A stretch of DNA of 23,199 bases from a bacterium MnTg04 (lineage in GTDB: Bacteria > Pseudomonadota > Gammaproteobacteria > Steroidobacterales > MnTg04): the NCBI GenBank assembly GCA_008975185.1, contig BFAU01000068.1, positions 1 to 23,199 on the forward strand, read 5' to 3'. A program made the translations under genes and the position numbers. The notes beneath the pieces were generated by a model. That model searched no databases, was not told where the DNA came from, and saw nothing but the letters and a program-made list of their open reading frames with translations. This document shows positions 14,487 through 22,831 of this stretch, in pieces; position 1 is the first letter of the stretch, and each line of letters begins with the position of its first letter.

Positions 14487-15509
14487 ATGGCGAGTAAATC
14501 AGGTGACGAAACCGGCGCGTGGATGACGGCTGCCCCGGGGCAGCCTTTGACACCGGGCCGAGCCAAGCTGAAAGCGCTGGGCCCGATGGATGTCGAGCTG
14601 GAAGTGATCGCCTGCGGTCTGTGTCACAGCGATTTGCACCTGGTCAATGACGATTGGGGAATCAGCGAGTATCCGCTGGTTCCCGGTCATGAAGTGGTCG
14701 GTCGGATAGTCGCCGCGGGCAAGGACGTCGGTGACCTGGCAGTCGGTCAGCGAGTCGGCGTGGGCTGGTTATGCGGCGCCTGCCTGGATTGCCGGAGTTG
14801 TAATGCCGGTGAGGATAATCTTTGCGGCGAGCCCAACAGAACCTGCGTTGCCAATGTGGGTGGATTTGCCAGCCGGATTCGGGTTGATTCCCGGTTTAGC
14901 CACCCGATTCCCCGGGGCCTGGGCGATCTCCAGGCCGCACCGCTGCTGTGCGCCGGCGTAACGGTATATTCGCCGCTGAAAAGGCTGCTGCCGCGGACGG
15001 GCCGGGATGTCGGCGTCGTTGGCATCGGTGGCCTGGGGCACCTGGCTGTGCAGTACGCCAGCCGTATGGGCCACCGGGTGACCGCGATCGTTCGTGGACC
15101 GGGGAGGGAAAAAGACGCCAGGAACCTGGGCGCGCAATTCTATCTGGACAATACGGATGGTGGGCAAACGGCCGCCGCCGAAGCGGCTTTCGACCTGCTG
15201 CTGGTTACGGCCAGCGCGGACCTGGACTGGTCGGTCTATATGCGCCTGTTGAAGCCCAATGGCACGCTTTGCCTGGTCGGGATGCCGGCAGCGACGATCA
15301 CGGTTGAAACCGACAATTTTGTTGGCGAACAGAAAATCCTGACCGGCAGTTCCATCGGTAGTCGCGAGATGACCCGGGAAATGCTGGATTACTCAGCCGC
15401 CAACGAGGTTTATCCGTGGGTCGTTCAGATGCCGATGGACCAGGTCAACGAGGCGCTGAAAATCCTTGCGGATGGCGAGGCACGCTATAGAATTGTGTTG
15501 ACGGCATAG
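14487..15509 (+). CDS. Zinc-dependent alcohol dehydrogenase (cinnamyl-alcohol/YahK-like group)
   Basis: This 340-residue medium-chain dehydrogenase/reductase interconverts alcohols and aldehydes, probably with NADPH as in YahK-like enzymes. The catalytic zinc ligands are C46 (GLCHSD), H68 (VPGHEVVG) and C155 (LLCAGVTVYSP). The structural zinc is held by four Cys in CGACLDCRSCNAGEDNLC (C99, C102, C105, C113). The Rossmann loop is GIGGLG (179-184). The ATG at 14487 gives the family length and has a GCGGA ribosome-binding site; the longer frame from 14397 runs through the intergenic region. A patatin-like gene follows at 45 bases. The natural substrate is not evident. Confidence 0.93.
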   Translation: MASKSGDETGAWMTAAPGQPLTPGRAKLKALGPMDVELEVIACGLCHSDLHLVNDDWGISEYPLVPGHEVVGRIVAAGKDVGDLAVGQRVGVGWLCGACLDCRSCNAGEDNLCGEPNRTCVANVGGFASRIRVDSRFSHPIPRGLGDLQAAPLLCAGVTVYSPLKRLLPRTGRDVGVVGIGGLGHLAVQYASRMGHRVTAIVRGPGREKDARNLGAQFYLDNTDGGQTAAAEAAFDLLLVTASADLDWSVYMRLLKPNGTLCLVGMPAATITVETDNFVGEQKILTGSSIGSREMTREMLDYSAANEVYPWVVQMPMDQVNEALKILADGEARYRIVLTA

Positions 15510-15554
15510 CAATGGTGGCTCGTATCGACAGATCAGACAAAATGAGTTTTTGCC

Positions 15555-16784
15555 TTGGTTGAGGACAGACCGCAACTCAAGAAGGGACTGGTCCTGCCCG
15601 GTGGCGGCGCTCGCGCCGCATACCAAGTCGGCGTGTTGAGGGCCATCTCCGAGATGATTCCGCCGGGCTCATGCAATCCGTTTCCAATCATCAGCGGTAC
15701 ATCGGCAGGCGCCATCAACAGTGCGGTGCTTGCCAGCAACGCCGACAACTATCGCCTGGCGGTCGCGCAAATGGCCAGGGTCTGGCGGAATTTCCGCGCG
15801 CACCACGTTTACCGAACCGATGCCTGGACCATGCTGCGCACCAGCCTGCACTGGTTGCTGACCATGATATCGGGTGGAGCATTGCTAAAAAACCCGGACT
15901 GCCTGCTGGATAGCTCGCCATTGCGTGCATTGCTGGCTCGCGACGTGGATTTCGAAAAGATCGCCACGGCAATCGAGCACGGGTCGCTGGAAGCGCTGGC
16001 GATCACCGCATCCGGCTACGGTTCCGCGAAATCCATTTGCTTTTACCAGGCCGGGCCCGGTCACCGGCCCTGGCACCGCATTCGCCGTGAGGGCAGGGCG
16101 GGCAAAATCGGTCTCGACCATTTGATGGCCAGTGCGGCGATGCCGGTAATCTTTTCGCCGGTACGCATCGGCGGCGAATATTTTGGCGATGGCGCGATGC
16201 GCCAGGCGACGCCGCTCAGCGCCGCAATACACCTCGGCGCCGATCGCCTGCTTGCGATCAGCGTGCGGGACGAGACGGGCGAATCGCCACGGGATCGGGA
16301 ATGGGACGTCTCACCCAGCCTGGGCCAGATCGCCGGTTATATGCTGGATACTTTGTTCATGGACGGCCTGTACGCCGATCTGGAAAGAATCACCCGGATC
16401 AACAATCTGCTCGAGCATCTGCCGGAGCAAAGTGCGGTGTCGGGTGGCAGATTGCTGCGCAGGATAGACTGCCTGGTCATGGTGCCCAGCGAGGATATCC
16501 GGGAAATTGCCCTGAAACATGCGCACGAATTGCCGCGTTCGGTGCGTATGCTGCTGCGCGGGATGGGCGCAATGAATCGCGGCGGCAGACAGCTGATCAG
16601 TTATCTGTTGTTCGAAGGTGGTTTTACCCGCGACCTGATCCGGCTCGGTTATCGCGATGGCAAAACGCAGGAGGAATCCTTGCGGGCGTTCCTGAATGAC
16701 GAACCGATGAGAAGTTTGACCGCGCCCAGAACCATGCGCGCAGATCTGTCAGGTGAGGAAAAGAGCGCCGAGGCCGAGGAATGA
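15555..16784 (+). CDS. Patatin-like phospholipase
   Basis: The 409-residue protein is a patatin-fold acyl hydrolase that cleaves phospholipid or related ester bonds with a Ser-Asp dyad. The oxyanion loop is PGGGARAAYQVG (15-26), the nucleophile S50 lies in ISGTSAGAIN, and the Asp partner D212 lies in FGDGAMR. Residues from about 260 to the end match the alpha-helical C-terminal region common in proteobacterial patatins. The only in-frame start is TTG at 15555 without a good ribosome-binding site; an ATG at 15542 is out of frame only by the T5 run at 15547-15551. The last 36 bases overlap the convergent mgtE gene. Confidence 0.92.
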   Translation: MVEDRPQLKKGLVLPGGGARAAYQVGVLRAISEMIPPGSCNPFPIISGTSAGAINSAVLASNADNYRLAVAQMARVWRNFRAHHVYRTDAWTMLRTSLHWLLTMISGGALLKNPDCLLDSSPLRALLARDVDFEKIATAIEHGSLEALAITASGYGSAKSICFYQAGPGHRPWHRIRREGRAGKIGLDHLMASAAMPVIFSPVRIGGEYFGDGAMRQATPLSAAIHLGADRLLAISVRDETGESPRDREWDVSPSLGQIAGYMLDTLFMDGLYADLERITRINNLLEHLPEQSAVSGGRLLRRIDCLVMVPSEDIREIALKHAHELPRSVRMLLRGMGAMNRGGRQLISYLLFEGGFTRDLIRLGYRDGKTQEESLRAFLNDEPMRSLTAPRTMRADLSGEEKSAEAEE

Positions 16785-18104
16785 CATAAATCCGACGACA
16801 TCGGTAATCGTTGTAAGAACCACGCCGCCGGCCAGCGCCGGATCGACATCCATGCGCTTGAGAACGAGCGGTACCATAACGCCGGACGCGGCTGCGACCA
16901 GCAGATTGATGACCATTGCCGCCGCGATAACCGCGCCGATCCGCCAGTCCTGGAACCAGAACACCACCGCCAGTGCGACCACGGTCGCCCAGCCGATCCC
17001 GTTGAGCAGACCAACGGCGGTTTCCTTCAACATCAACCAGCGCGCGTTGGATTTTTCGACCTGGCCGAGCGCCATTCCCCTGATCATCAGGATCAGCGTC
17101 TGACTGCCGGCGACGCCACCCATGCTGGCCACGATAGGCATCAGTACGGCGAGTGTGACGACTTCCGCCAGTGTCGCCTGGAACAGGCCGACCACCCATG
17201 CGGCAAGAAAAGCGGTTGCCAGGTTAATACCCAGCCAGACCGCCCGGCGGCGCGAACTGGTAAAAACGCCGGCAAACATGTCGTCCTCTTCATCGAGGCC
17301 GGCCATGCTCATCAGCGAGTGTTCGGCTTCTTCACGAATGACGTCGACGACATCGTCAACCGTGATGCGTCCGAGCAGGCGGCCATCTTCGTCCACGACC
17401 GGCGCCGAACGCAGGTCGCGATCCTCGAACAGCCCGGCGACGTCTGTCGCGGGCGTCTCGGGCAGGATGCCCGGCCGGTCTTTGTCGATCAGATCCGACA
17501 CCATGGTTCGTGGATCGTTGGTGATCAGGCAACTGATATCGAGACTGCCGAGATAGCGGTCATTGCGGTCGACGACGAAAAACAGGTCGGTGCCCTGGGG
17601 TATTTCCTTGCGCTGGCGGGTGTAACGCAAGACAACCTCCAGGTTTACGTCCGGCCTGACGGTCACGGTGTCGGTGTTCATCAGGCCCCCGGCGCTGTCT
17701 TCCGGGTAGGCCATGACCGTGCTCAGGCGCTCGCGATCCTGATGGTCCATTGAGCGCAGTATCTGCAAGGTGATCGTTTCCGGCAGATCGGCGATCAGAT
17801 CCGCAAGATCGTCGACCTCCATGCCGTCGATTGCCGCCAGCAACTCTGCCGCATCCATGTCCTCGATCAGTTTGACGCGGACCTCGTCATTGAGCTCGAT
17901 CAGGACATCGCCCTCGATGTCCCGGTCGACCAGCTCCCAGACGACATCGCGCTCGGCCGGCGGCAGCGATTCGAGCAGGTTGCCTATTTCCGCTGGATGC
18001 AGCGCGTTGATCAGGCCCGCCACCTGTTGCAGGCCACCCGATTGCAACGCCGAGCGCAGCTTTTGTAGACGGGTTTCCGCCGCTGTCAAGATCTCTGCCG
18101 TCAT
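16749..18104 (-). CDS. mgtE: Magnesium transporter MgtE
   Basis: MgtE is a dimeric Mg2+ channel of the inner membrane gated by cytosolic Mg2+. The 451-residue length is normal. The N-terminal helical domain covers about 1-130. The first CBS domain (about 140-200, with SAGGLMNTD) and second CBS domain (about 201-262, RSAPVVDEDGRLLGRITVDDVVDVI) follow. A connecting helix (EEAEHSLMSMAGLDEEDDMF) leads to five membrane helices from about 288. MPIVASMGGVAGSQT (322-336) and the DPALAGGVVLTTITDVVGF segment form the pore region. It starts 114 bases after rapZ and has an AGGAT ribosome-binding site; whether it is co-transcribed or has its own promoter is unclear. I see no Mg2+ riboswitch upstream. Confidence 0.97.
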   Translation of the reverse strand: MTAEILTAAETRLQKLRSALQSGGLQQVAGLINALHPAEIGNLLESLPPAERDVVWELVDRDIEGDVLIELNDEVRVKLIEDMDAAELLAAIDGMEVDDLADLIADLPETITLQILRSMDHQDRERLSTVMAYPEDSAGGLMNTDTVTVRPDVNLEVVLRYTRQRKEIPQGTDLFFVVDRNDRYLGSLDISCLITNDPRTMVSDLIDKDRPGILPETPATDVAGLFEDRDLRSAPVVDEDGRLLGRITVDDVVDVIREEAEHSLMSMAGLDEEDDMFAGVFTSSRRRAVWLGINLATAFLAAWVVGLFQATLAEVVTLAVLMPIVASMGGVAGSQTLILMIRGMALGQVEKSNARWLMLKETAVGLLNGIGWATVVALAVVFWFQDWRIGAVIAAAMVINLLVAAASGVMVPLVLKRMDVDPALAGGVVLTTITDVVGFMSFLGLGALFLT

Positions 18105-18218
18105 GCTGGAATCCTGTGATTGAATCGCTGTCCAGGTATTGCCGAACGCATGCGCAGTGTAACTAGGATACGGGGGGCAGGTCTAACCAGCCATCGTCAG
18201 CGAGCTCGGCAAGGGCAT

Positions 18219-19094
18219 TCAGGCGGCAGCGCCATCCCCGGCCAATTCGTTGTGTCGGGTCAGGACATTTTGGTACCTGGCGGAGAACCGGCCGGCCAGC
18301 TTCTCGCAAATGTAAACCGACCGGTGTCTCCCCCCGGTGCAGCCGATCGCGATGGTCAGGTAATTCCTGTTTTCGCGGACGAACTCGGGCAACCAGTTTT
18401 GCAGCAAACCATCGATTTCGTCCAGCATGCGGCCAACCGATTCCTGCGCCTCGAGGAATTCGATGACGCCCGGTTCCAGGCCGGTCAATTCGCGCAGAGC
18501 GGGCTCCCAATGAGGGTTCGGGAGACAACGGACGTCGAAAACAAAATCGGCATCGCCCGGAATACCGTGTTTGTAACCAAAAGACTGAAACAGCAGCGAC
18601 ATTCTTCCCGCTGCCCGCTGGTCAACCCGCTGGCAAACGATTTCCCGCAATTGGTGCACGCTGGTCCGCGAAGTATCGAGCACCAGGTCGGCTGCATTGC
18701 GCACCGGCGCGAGGATTTTCCGCTCCCGGCGGATTGCCTCGCGCAAACCGGTCATGTCGTCGCTAAGCGGGTGCCTGCGGCGTGTCTCGCTATAGCGTTT
18801 GAGCAGAACGCCATCGTCCGCATGCGTAAAAATCAATTCGCAGGCAATATCGCTGTTCTTGAGTTCACCGATCAGCTCCGGCAGTTCGGCAAGGTCCTCC
18901 GCCCGGTTTCTCGCATCTATACCGATGGAAATCTTCTGGTCCTGTTGATTCCCGGACTCCCTGGCGCTGGCGACCACGTTGTCGACGAGTTTTACCGGCA
19001 GATTATCGATGCAGTAATAGCCGAGGTCCTCCAGCATATTGAGCGCGACACTTTTGCCGCTGCCGGAGAGGCCACTGACAATAATCAGGCGCAT
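18219..19094 (-). CDS. rapZ: RNase adapter protein RapZ
   Basis: In E. coli RapZ binds the small RNA GlmZ and guides RNase E to it, controlling glucosamine-6-phosphate synthase. The 291-residue protein (E. coli: 284) has the Walker A GLSGSGKS (8-15) of its nucleotide-binding domain and the C-terminal IAIGCTGGRHRSVYICEKL block (248-266) of the RNA/metabolite-binding domain. It lies 13 bases after ptsN, as in other gammaproteobacteria. An npr (HPr-like) gene usually follows, but mgtE follows here. No GlmZ-type RNA is visible in the window, so the role is inferred from the family. Confidence 0.96.
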   Translation of the reverse strand: MRLIIVSGLSGSGKSVALNMLEDLGYYCIDNLPVKLVDNVVASARESGNQQDQKISIGIDARNRAEDLAELPELIGELKNSDIACELIFTHADDGVLLKRYSETRRRHPLSDDMTGLREAIRRERKILAPVRNAADLVLDTSRTSVHQLREIVCQRVDQRAAGRMSLLFQSFGYKHGIPGDADFVFDVRCLPNPHWEPALRELTGLEPGVIEFLEAQESVGRMLDEIDGLLQNWLPEFVRENRNYLTIAIGCTGGRHRSVYICEKLAGRFSARYQNVLTRHNELAGDGAAA

Positions 19095-19107
19095 GCCCCT
19101 GTCCCGG

Positions 19108-19581
19108 TCATGGCTGGCGTTCCTGCCACGCGCTGGCGGTCACGATCAGCATTTCGTGCAGGGAGCTACTGTTATTGCACTCGCGCAGTTGGGACTGCAG
19201 CTGAGGATCGCTAAGCACCTCCGCGACGAGCGCCAGAATACCGATACTTTCATCCCCGTCAGGGAACAGGACAGCAAGCGCGAGATCGACCGGCTTGCCA
19301 TCCGGCGCGTCGTAATCGATGGGTTCGATCAGCTTGGCAAACGCGGCACAGGGCTGTTTCAGCCCGCTTGCGCGGCCATGCGGAATCGCAATCCCGTTAT
19401 TCAGCCCGGTCGAGCCCAGCCGTTCGCGGCCGGCCAGGCCGCTAAAAATTTCGTTTGGCGGCATACCGGCGGAATCCGAATTGCCAAGCAATTCGCTGAG
19501 AATTTCGAACAAATGCTTGCGGCTGCGCGCACCGACATTGCATGCGACGCGATCAGGCGGGAGTAGTTGTTTTACATCCAT
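19108..19581 (-). CDS. ptsN: Nitrogen-PTS enzyme IIA (PtsN)
   Basis: PtsN (EIIA-Ntr) is the last phosphate carrier of the nitrogen phosphotransferase chain and a regulatory protein affecting potassium transport and other targets. The 157-residue protein has the EIIA fold of mannitol/fructose type with the phosphorylated His68 in NGIAIPHGR. FSGLAGRERLGSTGL precedes it, and the C-terminus has the LALVAEVLSDPQL helix. It is 53 bases from hpf, in a gap that holds alternative hairpins, and 13 bases before rapZ. Its ribosome-binding site is poor, which fits possible translational coupling or control by the hairpins. Confidence 0.95.
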   Translation of the reverse strand: MDVKQLLPPDRVACNVGARSRKHLFEILSELLGNSDSAGMPPNEIFSGLAGRERLGSTGLNNGIAIPHGRASGLKQPCAAFAKLIEPIDYDAPDGKPVDLALAVLFPDGDESIGILALVAEVLSDPQLQSQLRECNNSSSLHEMLIVTASAWQERQP

Positions 19582-19596
19582 AAGTTGCCGACCGGG

Positions 19597-19637
19597 CCGG
19601 GTTGATAGCCCGGATTATTCATAAATAAACCGGGCTA
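19597..19637 (-). promoter_or_regulatory. Alternative hairpins between hpf and ptsN
   Basis: On the minus-strand mRNA, TAGCCCGG (19637-19630), overlapping the hpf stop, pairs perfectly with CCGGGCTA (19613-19606) across a 16-base loop. Part of the second arm (CCGGG, 19613-19609) can instead pair with CCCGG (19601-19597), nearer the ptsN start. The two structures exclude each other. The layout resembles an attenuator or a processing site that sets ptsN levels. No U tract follows. Confidence 0.45.
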
Positions 19638-19955
19638 GAGATATCGCGTTTTCTGCGCTTCCCTGGCGTGATGATCCTGAATTTTTTCCTTATGTTTCTT
19701 GACCTGGCGGTCGAGCTTGTCGATCAACCCGTCGATGGCCGCGTACATATCTTCCTGCACCTCGTCCGCAAACAACGTTGCGCCGCTGACCTGGACGGTC
19801 GCTTCCGCCTTGTGGCGCAATTTTTCCACGCTGAGAATGCAATGTATATCGGTCACATTTTCAAAATGACGTTCGAGCCGTTCCAGTTTGTTGTCAACGT
19901 AATCGCGCAATGCGGAAGTGATATTGATGTGATGACCTGTAATCGACAATTGCAT
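19635..19955 (-). CDS. hpf: Ribosome hibernation promoting factor (short HPF/YfiA type)
   Basis: HPF binds the 30S decoding centre in stationary phase and supports formation of inactive 100S ribosomes. The 106-residue protein corresponds to the short gammaproteobacterial form and lacks the long C-terminal dimerising domain. It begins MQLSITGHHINIT, with the basic helix NKLERLERHF, then the EATVQV strand and the lysine-rich helix LDRQVKKHKEKIQDH. A strong AAGGAGC ribosome-binding site precedes the ATG. It lies 36 bases after rpoN, the conserved position in this cluster. Confidence 0.96.
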   Translation of the reverse strand: MQLSITGHHINITSALRDYVDNKLERLERHFENVTDIHCILSVEKLRHKAEATVQVSGATLFADEVQEDMYAAIDGLIDKLDRQVKKHKEKIQDHHAREAQKTRYL

Positions 19956-19991
19956 GCTTCGCTCCTTGTAAAAAATCCATACCAGTATTTT

Positions 19992-21407
19992 TCAACGAGA
20001 CGCCAATCGCCGGCGTTCGCTTGAAGACGGAATATTCATCGCTTCCCGATATTTCGTGACTGTTCTGCGAGCGACGTTTATGCCGTCTTCATTCAGTACC
20101 TTCGCAATCTTGTTATCGCTGAGTGGTTTGTTTCTGTTTTCCGACGCCAGCAGTTTCTTGATTTTCGCGCGCACCGAGACCGCTGACTTCTGACCGCCGT
20201 CGTCTGCAGACAGGTGGCTCGAAAAGAAAAAACGAAACTCGAAAATACCGCGTGGCGTGTGCATGTATTTGTTGGTGGTAACTCTGGAAATGGTCGACTC
20301 GTGCATCTCTACCGCCTCGGCGATATCTTTCAATATCAGGGGCTGCATATGTTCCTCGCCATGCTCCAGAAAAGGGGTCTGTCTTTCAATTATAGACATT
20401 GCAACCTTGAGTAGAGTTTCATTCCTGATTTCGAGACTCCTGACCAGCCAGCGGGCTTCCTGGAGCTGCGTTTTCAGCGCCTGATGATCGTGTCCGCCCC
20501 GCAACAAACGGGCGTAAGTCTGATTGACCCTCAGTTTGGGGGAAACAGCGGAGTTGGTTTCCACCAGCCAGATATTGTCCTGTTTCCTGACAAATACGTC
20601 CGGGACGATATATTGGGGTATCGTGCTTTGCACCGCGTAGCCGGGTTTCGGCTGACAGGCCCGGACTGCCGTCAGGGCGTCTTCAAGAAGATTTTCGCTG
20701 ACCCGCAACATTCGTCGCAAATGGTCGAAATCCAGTGACGCCACCAGGTCGAGATGTTCCGCCACCAGGCGGTGTGCGAGCTCCAGGCCGGGCGTGTCCG
20801 GCCGGAACTGGTTGAGTTGCAGGCGCAAGCATTCCTCTACGGACCTGGCACCTATTCCGGCAGGGTCGAAACCCTGGACCAGGCACAGTACTTTTTCCAG
20901 TTCCTGCTTGTCCGCAACGATTTCCGGAAGCAGAATTTGCTCTAATTCGTCCAGGGTTTCGGTCAGGTAGCCATCGTCGCCGATCGCATCGATTATCGTT
21001 GTGCCAATCGCTTGTTGTTCCGGCGATAAATGCTCCAGTCCCAGTTGCCAGAGCAGGTGCTCACCGAGAGTTTCCTGGCTGCGGTCGATGATTTCCGGTG
21101 TGGGCAAAAAATCGTCGCTGTTCCAGTTGGATGAAGCCGGGCCAACGTAGTTTTCATCGCGCCACTCGCCTACTGCCACATCCGGGCTGGCCGGCTCGGC
21201 AGGAGCGGCCGGCTTGGTTTCCTCCGGTTCTGCGGTGGTGCTTCCGGGATCCTCCCCGGTCTCGAGCATGATGTTCTTTTCCAGCGCTTCGCGGATCTTG
21301 GCCTGAAGGTCCATCACCGGTAGTTGCAGCAATTGTATCGCCTGCTGCAGCTGCGGCGTCATGGTCAGCTGTTGGCTGATTCTCAGTTGCAAAGACAGCT
21401 TTACCAT
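19992..21407 (-). CDS. rpoN: RNA polymerase sigma-54 factor RpoN
   Basis: RpoN directs RNA polymerase to -24/-12 promoters and needs ATP-driven activators. Starting at the ATG 21405-21407, the protein has 471 residues and begins MVKLSLQLRISQQLTMTPQLQQAIQLLQL, the activator-interacting region I. A Glu/Pro/Ala-rich acidic linker (about 50-80) is region II. The core-binding and helix-turn-helix regions follow, and the RpoN box ARRTVTKYRE is at 446-455. The frame extends six codons to another ATG (21425), but family alignment favours the inner one. It follows lptB by about 50 bases. Confidence 0.96.
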   Translation of the reverse strand: MVKLSLQLRISQQLTMTPQLQQAIQLLQLPVMDLQAKIREALEKNIMLETGEDPGSTTAEPEETKPAAPAEPASPDVAVGEWRDENYVGPASSNWNSDDFLPTPEIIDRSQETLGEHLLWQLGLEHLSPEQQAIGTTIIDAIGDDGYLTETLDELEQILLPEIVADKQELEKVLCLVQGFDPAGIGARSVEECLRLQLNQFRPDTPGLELAHRLVAEHLDLVASLDFDHLRRMLRVSENLLEDALTAVRACQPKPGYAVQSTIPQYIVPDVFVRKQDNIWLVETNSAVSPKLRVNQTYARLLRGGHDHQALKTQLQEARWLVRSLEIRNETLLKVAMSIIERQTPFLEHGEEHMQPLILKDIAEAVEMHESTISRVTTNKYMHTPRGIFEFRFFFSSHLSADDGGQKSAVSVRAKIKKLLASENRNKPLSDNKIAKVLNEDGINVARRTVTKYREAMNIPSSSERRRLASR

Positions 21408-21458
21408 TAGCCGGGTCGCCCCCATGCCTCGCTACGAACACCTGAGTCCGACAGGCCC

Positions 21459-22184
21459 CTAGAGTCGGAACGATTCACCCAAATATACTTCACGCACTTC
21501 CCGGCTGGATAATATGTCATCCGTATCTCCCTCCGCGATGACCTTTCCCTGATGCAGAATATAGGCTCTTTTGCAGATTCCCAGTGTCTCTCTCACATTA
21601 TGGTCGGTAATCAGTACGCCAATGTTGCGCTCGGTCAACTGGGTAATCACTCTTTGAATATCGAGAACCGAAATCGGATCGACGCCGGCGAAGGGCTCGT
21701 CGAGCAATATGAAGCGGGGCCGCGCCGCCAGGGCACGGGCAATTTCAACGCGGCGGCGCTCGCCGCCGGACAGGCTGATACCCATCGAGTTCCGGACCGG
21801 CGCGATATGCAGGTCTTCCAGTAATTCCTCCAGCTGCGATTCGCGGCTGGCCCGATCGAGATCCGCACGCAATTCGAGGATCGCGGTGATGTTTTGCTCG
21901 ACCGTCAGCTTGCGAAATATGGATGCTTCCTGAGGCAGGTAACCCAAGCCAAGCTGCGCGCGTTTGTGCAGCGGCAGCCCGGTCAAATCGGTATCGTCCA
22001 GCATGATGCGCCCGCGGTCACAAGGGATCAGGCCAACGATCATGTAAAAGGCCGTCGTTTTGCCGGCGCCGTTCGGTCCGAGCAATCCGACGACCTCGCC
22101 TTCCGACACTTCCATCGAGACGTCGGCAACAACGCAGCGCGAGCGATAGCTTTTGGTCAGGCCAGTCGCGACGAGCTGGGTCAC
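21459..22184 (-). CDS. lptB: LPS export ABC transporter ATPase LptB
   Basis: LptB is the cytosolic ATPase of the LptB2FG complex that extracts lipopolysaccharide from the inner membrane. The 241-residue length matches E. coli. Walker A is GPNGAGKTT (36-44), the Q loop lies in YLPQEASIF (82-90), the signature LSGGERRR is at 138-145, Walker B FILLDEPFAG is at 158-167, and the switch His195 is in LITDHNVRE. It overlaps the lptA stop by 4 bases (ATGA), so the two are translationally coupled. LptF and LptG are not in the window. Confidence 0.98.
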   Translation of the reverse strand: MTQLVATGLTKSYRSRCVVADVSMEVSEGEVVGLLGPNGAGKTTAFYMIVGLIPCDRGRIMLDDTDLTGLPLHKRAQLGLGYLPQEASIFRKLTVEQNITAILELRADLDRASRESQLEELLEDLHIAPVRNSMGISLSGGERRRVEIARALAARPRFILLDEPFAGVDPISVLDIQRVITQLTERNIGVLITDHNVRETLGICKRAYILHQGKVIAEGDTDDILSSREVREVYLGESFRL

Positions 22185-22831
22185 GGTTGATCCTCCGACG
22201 CTGGGGGAGACTCTGCAGTGCTGGTTTCGGTCGATTCTTTATCGTTGGCCTCTTCCGGGGTAATGGTGATTCGAACCCCCTTGGAGTCGTCATTCGGCGA
22301 ACCGGCAACAAGCTGTTCCGCATTAAAGTCGTACAGCAGAGTGCTGCCGCTGATTTCGCTGATCCCTGAACTGAGTACTGCGTCGCCGGTCAGGGTCAGG
22401 GTTCCGGACTCACGGTTGTAGATCAATTCATTCGCCCGGCCGGTTATTGCCTCGTCGTTTTCACTGGATTCCCAGTTTATGGTCGCCGGTTGACCGCTGA
22501 TGCTGGCGCGAACCAGGCGATGATCCTGGAAATCGATAACGGCTTTCTCTCCGGAAATCAGCGCTTCTTCGGTACTGATTTTCACGTTTCCGGTGAAAAC
22601 CCAGGCGGCATTTTCAAATTCCAGTTCTGTCGCCTCCGCCAGATTCGCGCTGACGCTCATGTCGCCCTGGCTGATAGTGACGTCCTTGAAAACCAGGTGG
22701 CCGGTGTCACGATCATAGGTCGAAGAGGCGGCTTGCAGGTCTATGGCCTCCGGGATCTGCTGGCCATAGCCAGCGGAGGCAATCAGGACAGACAGCAATA
22801 AAGGCCGGGATTTAGGGTTCAAAATGCGCAT
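22181..22831 (-). CDS. lptA: LPS transport periplasmic protein LptA
   Basis: LptA forms the periplasmic bridge that carries lipopolysaccharide from LptC to the outer-membrane LptD. The 216 residues begin with a signal peptide (MRILNPKSRPLLLSVLIASAGYG, cleavage probably before QQIPEAI). The OstA/LptA beta-jellyroll follows, with YDRDTGHLVFKDVTISQGD, VFTGNVKIS and IDFQDHRLVRASISGQP-type strands. The C-terminal 30 residues are low-complexity and acidic (EEANDKESTETSTAE...), making it longer than the 185-residue E. coli protein. It overlaps lptC by 20 bases and lptB by 4. Confidence 0.95.
   Translation of the reverse strand: MRILNPKSRPLLLSVLIASAGYGQQIPEAIDLQAASSTYDRDTGHLVFKDVTISQGDMSVSANLAEATELEFENAAWVFTGNVKISTEEALISGEKAVIDFQDHRLVRASISGQPATINWESSENDEAITGRANELIYNRESGTLTLTGDAVLSSGISEISGSTLLYDFNAEQLVAGSPNDDSKGVRITITPEEANDKESTETSTAESPPASEDQP

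Noticed and set aside
15258..15275. TGGCAC...TTGC, resembling a sigma-54 promoter
   Set aside because: The spacing between the two elements is 3 bases rather than 5, and it lies inside the alcohol dehydrogenase coding sequence.
18105..18218. A magnesium-sensing riboswitch upstream of mgtE
   Set aside because: The gap is only 114 bases and shows no M-box-like architecture.
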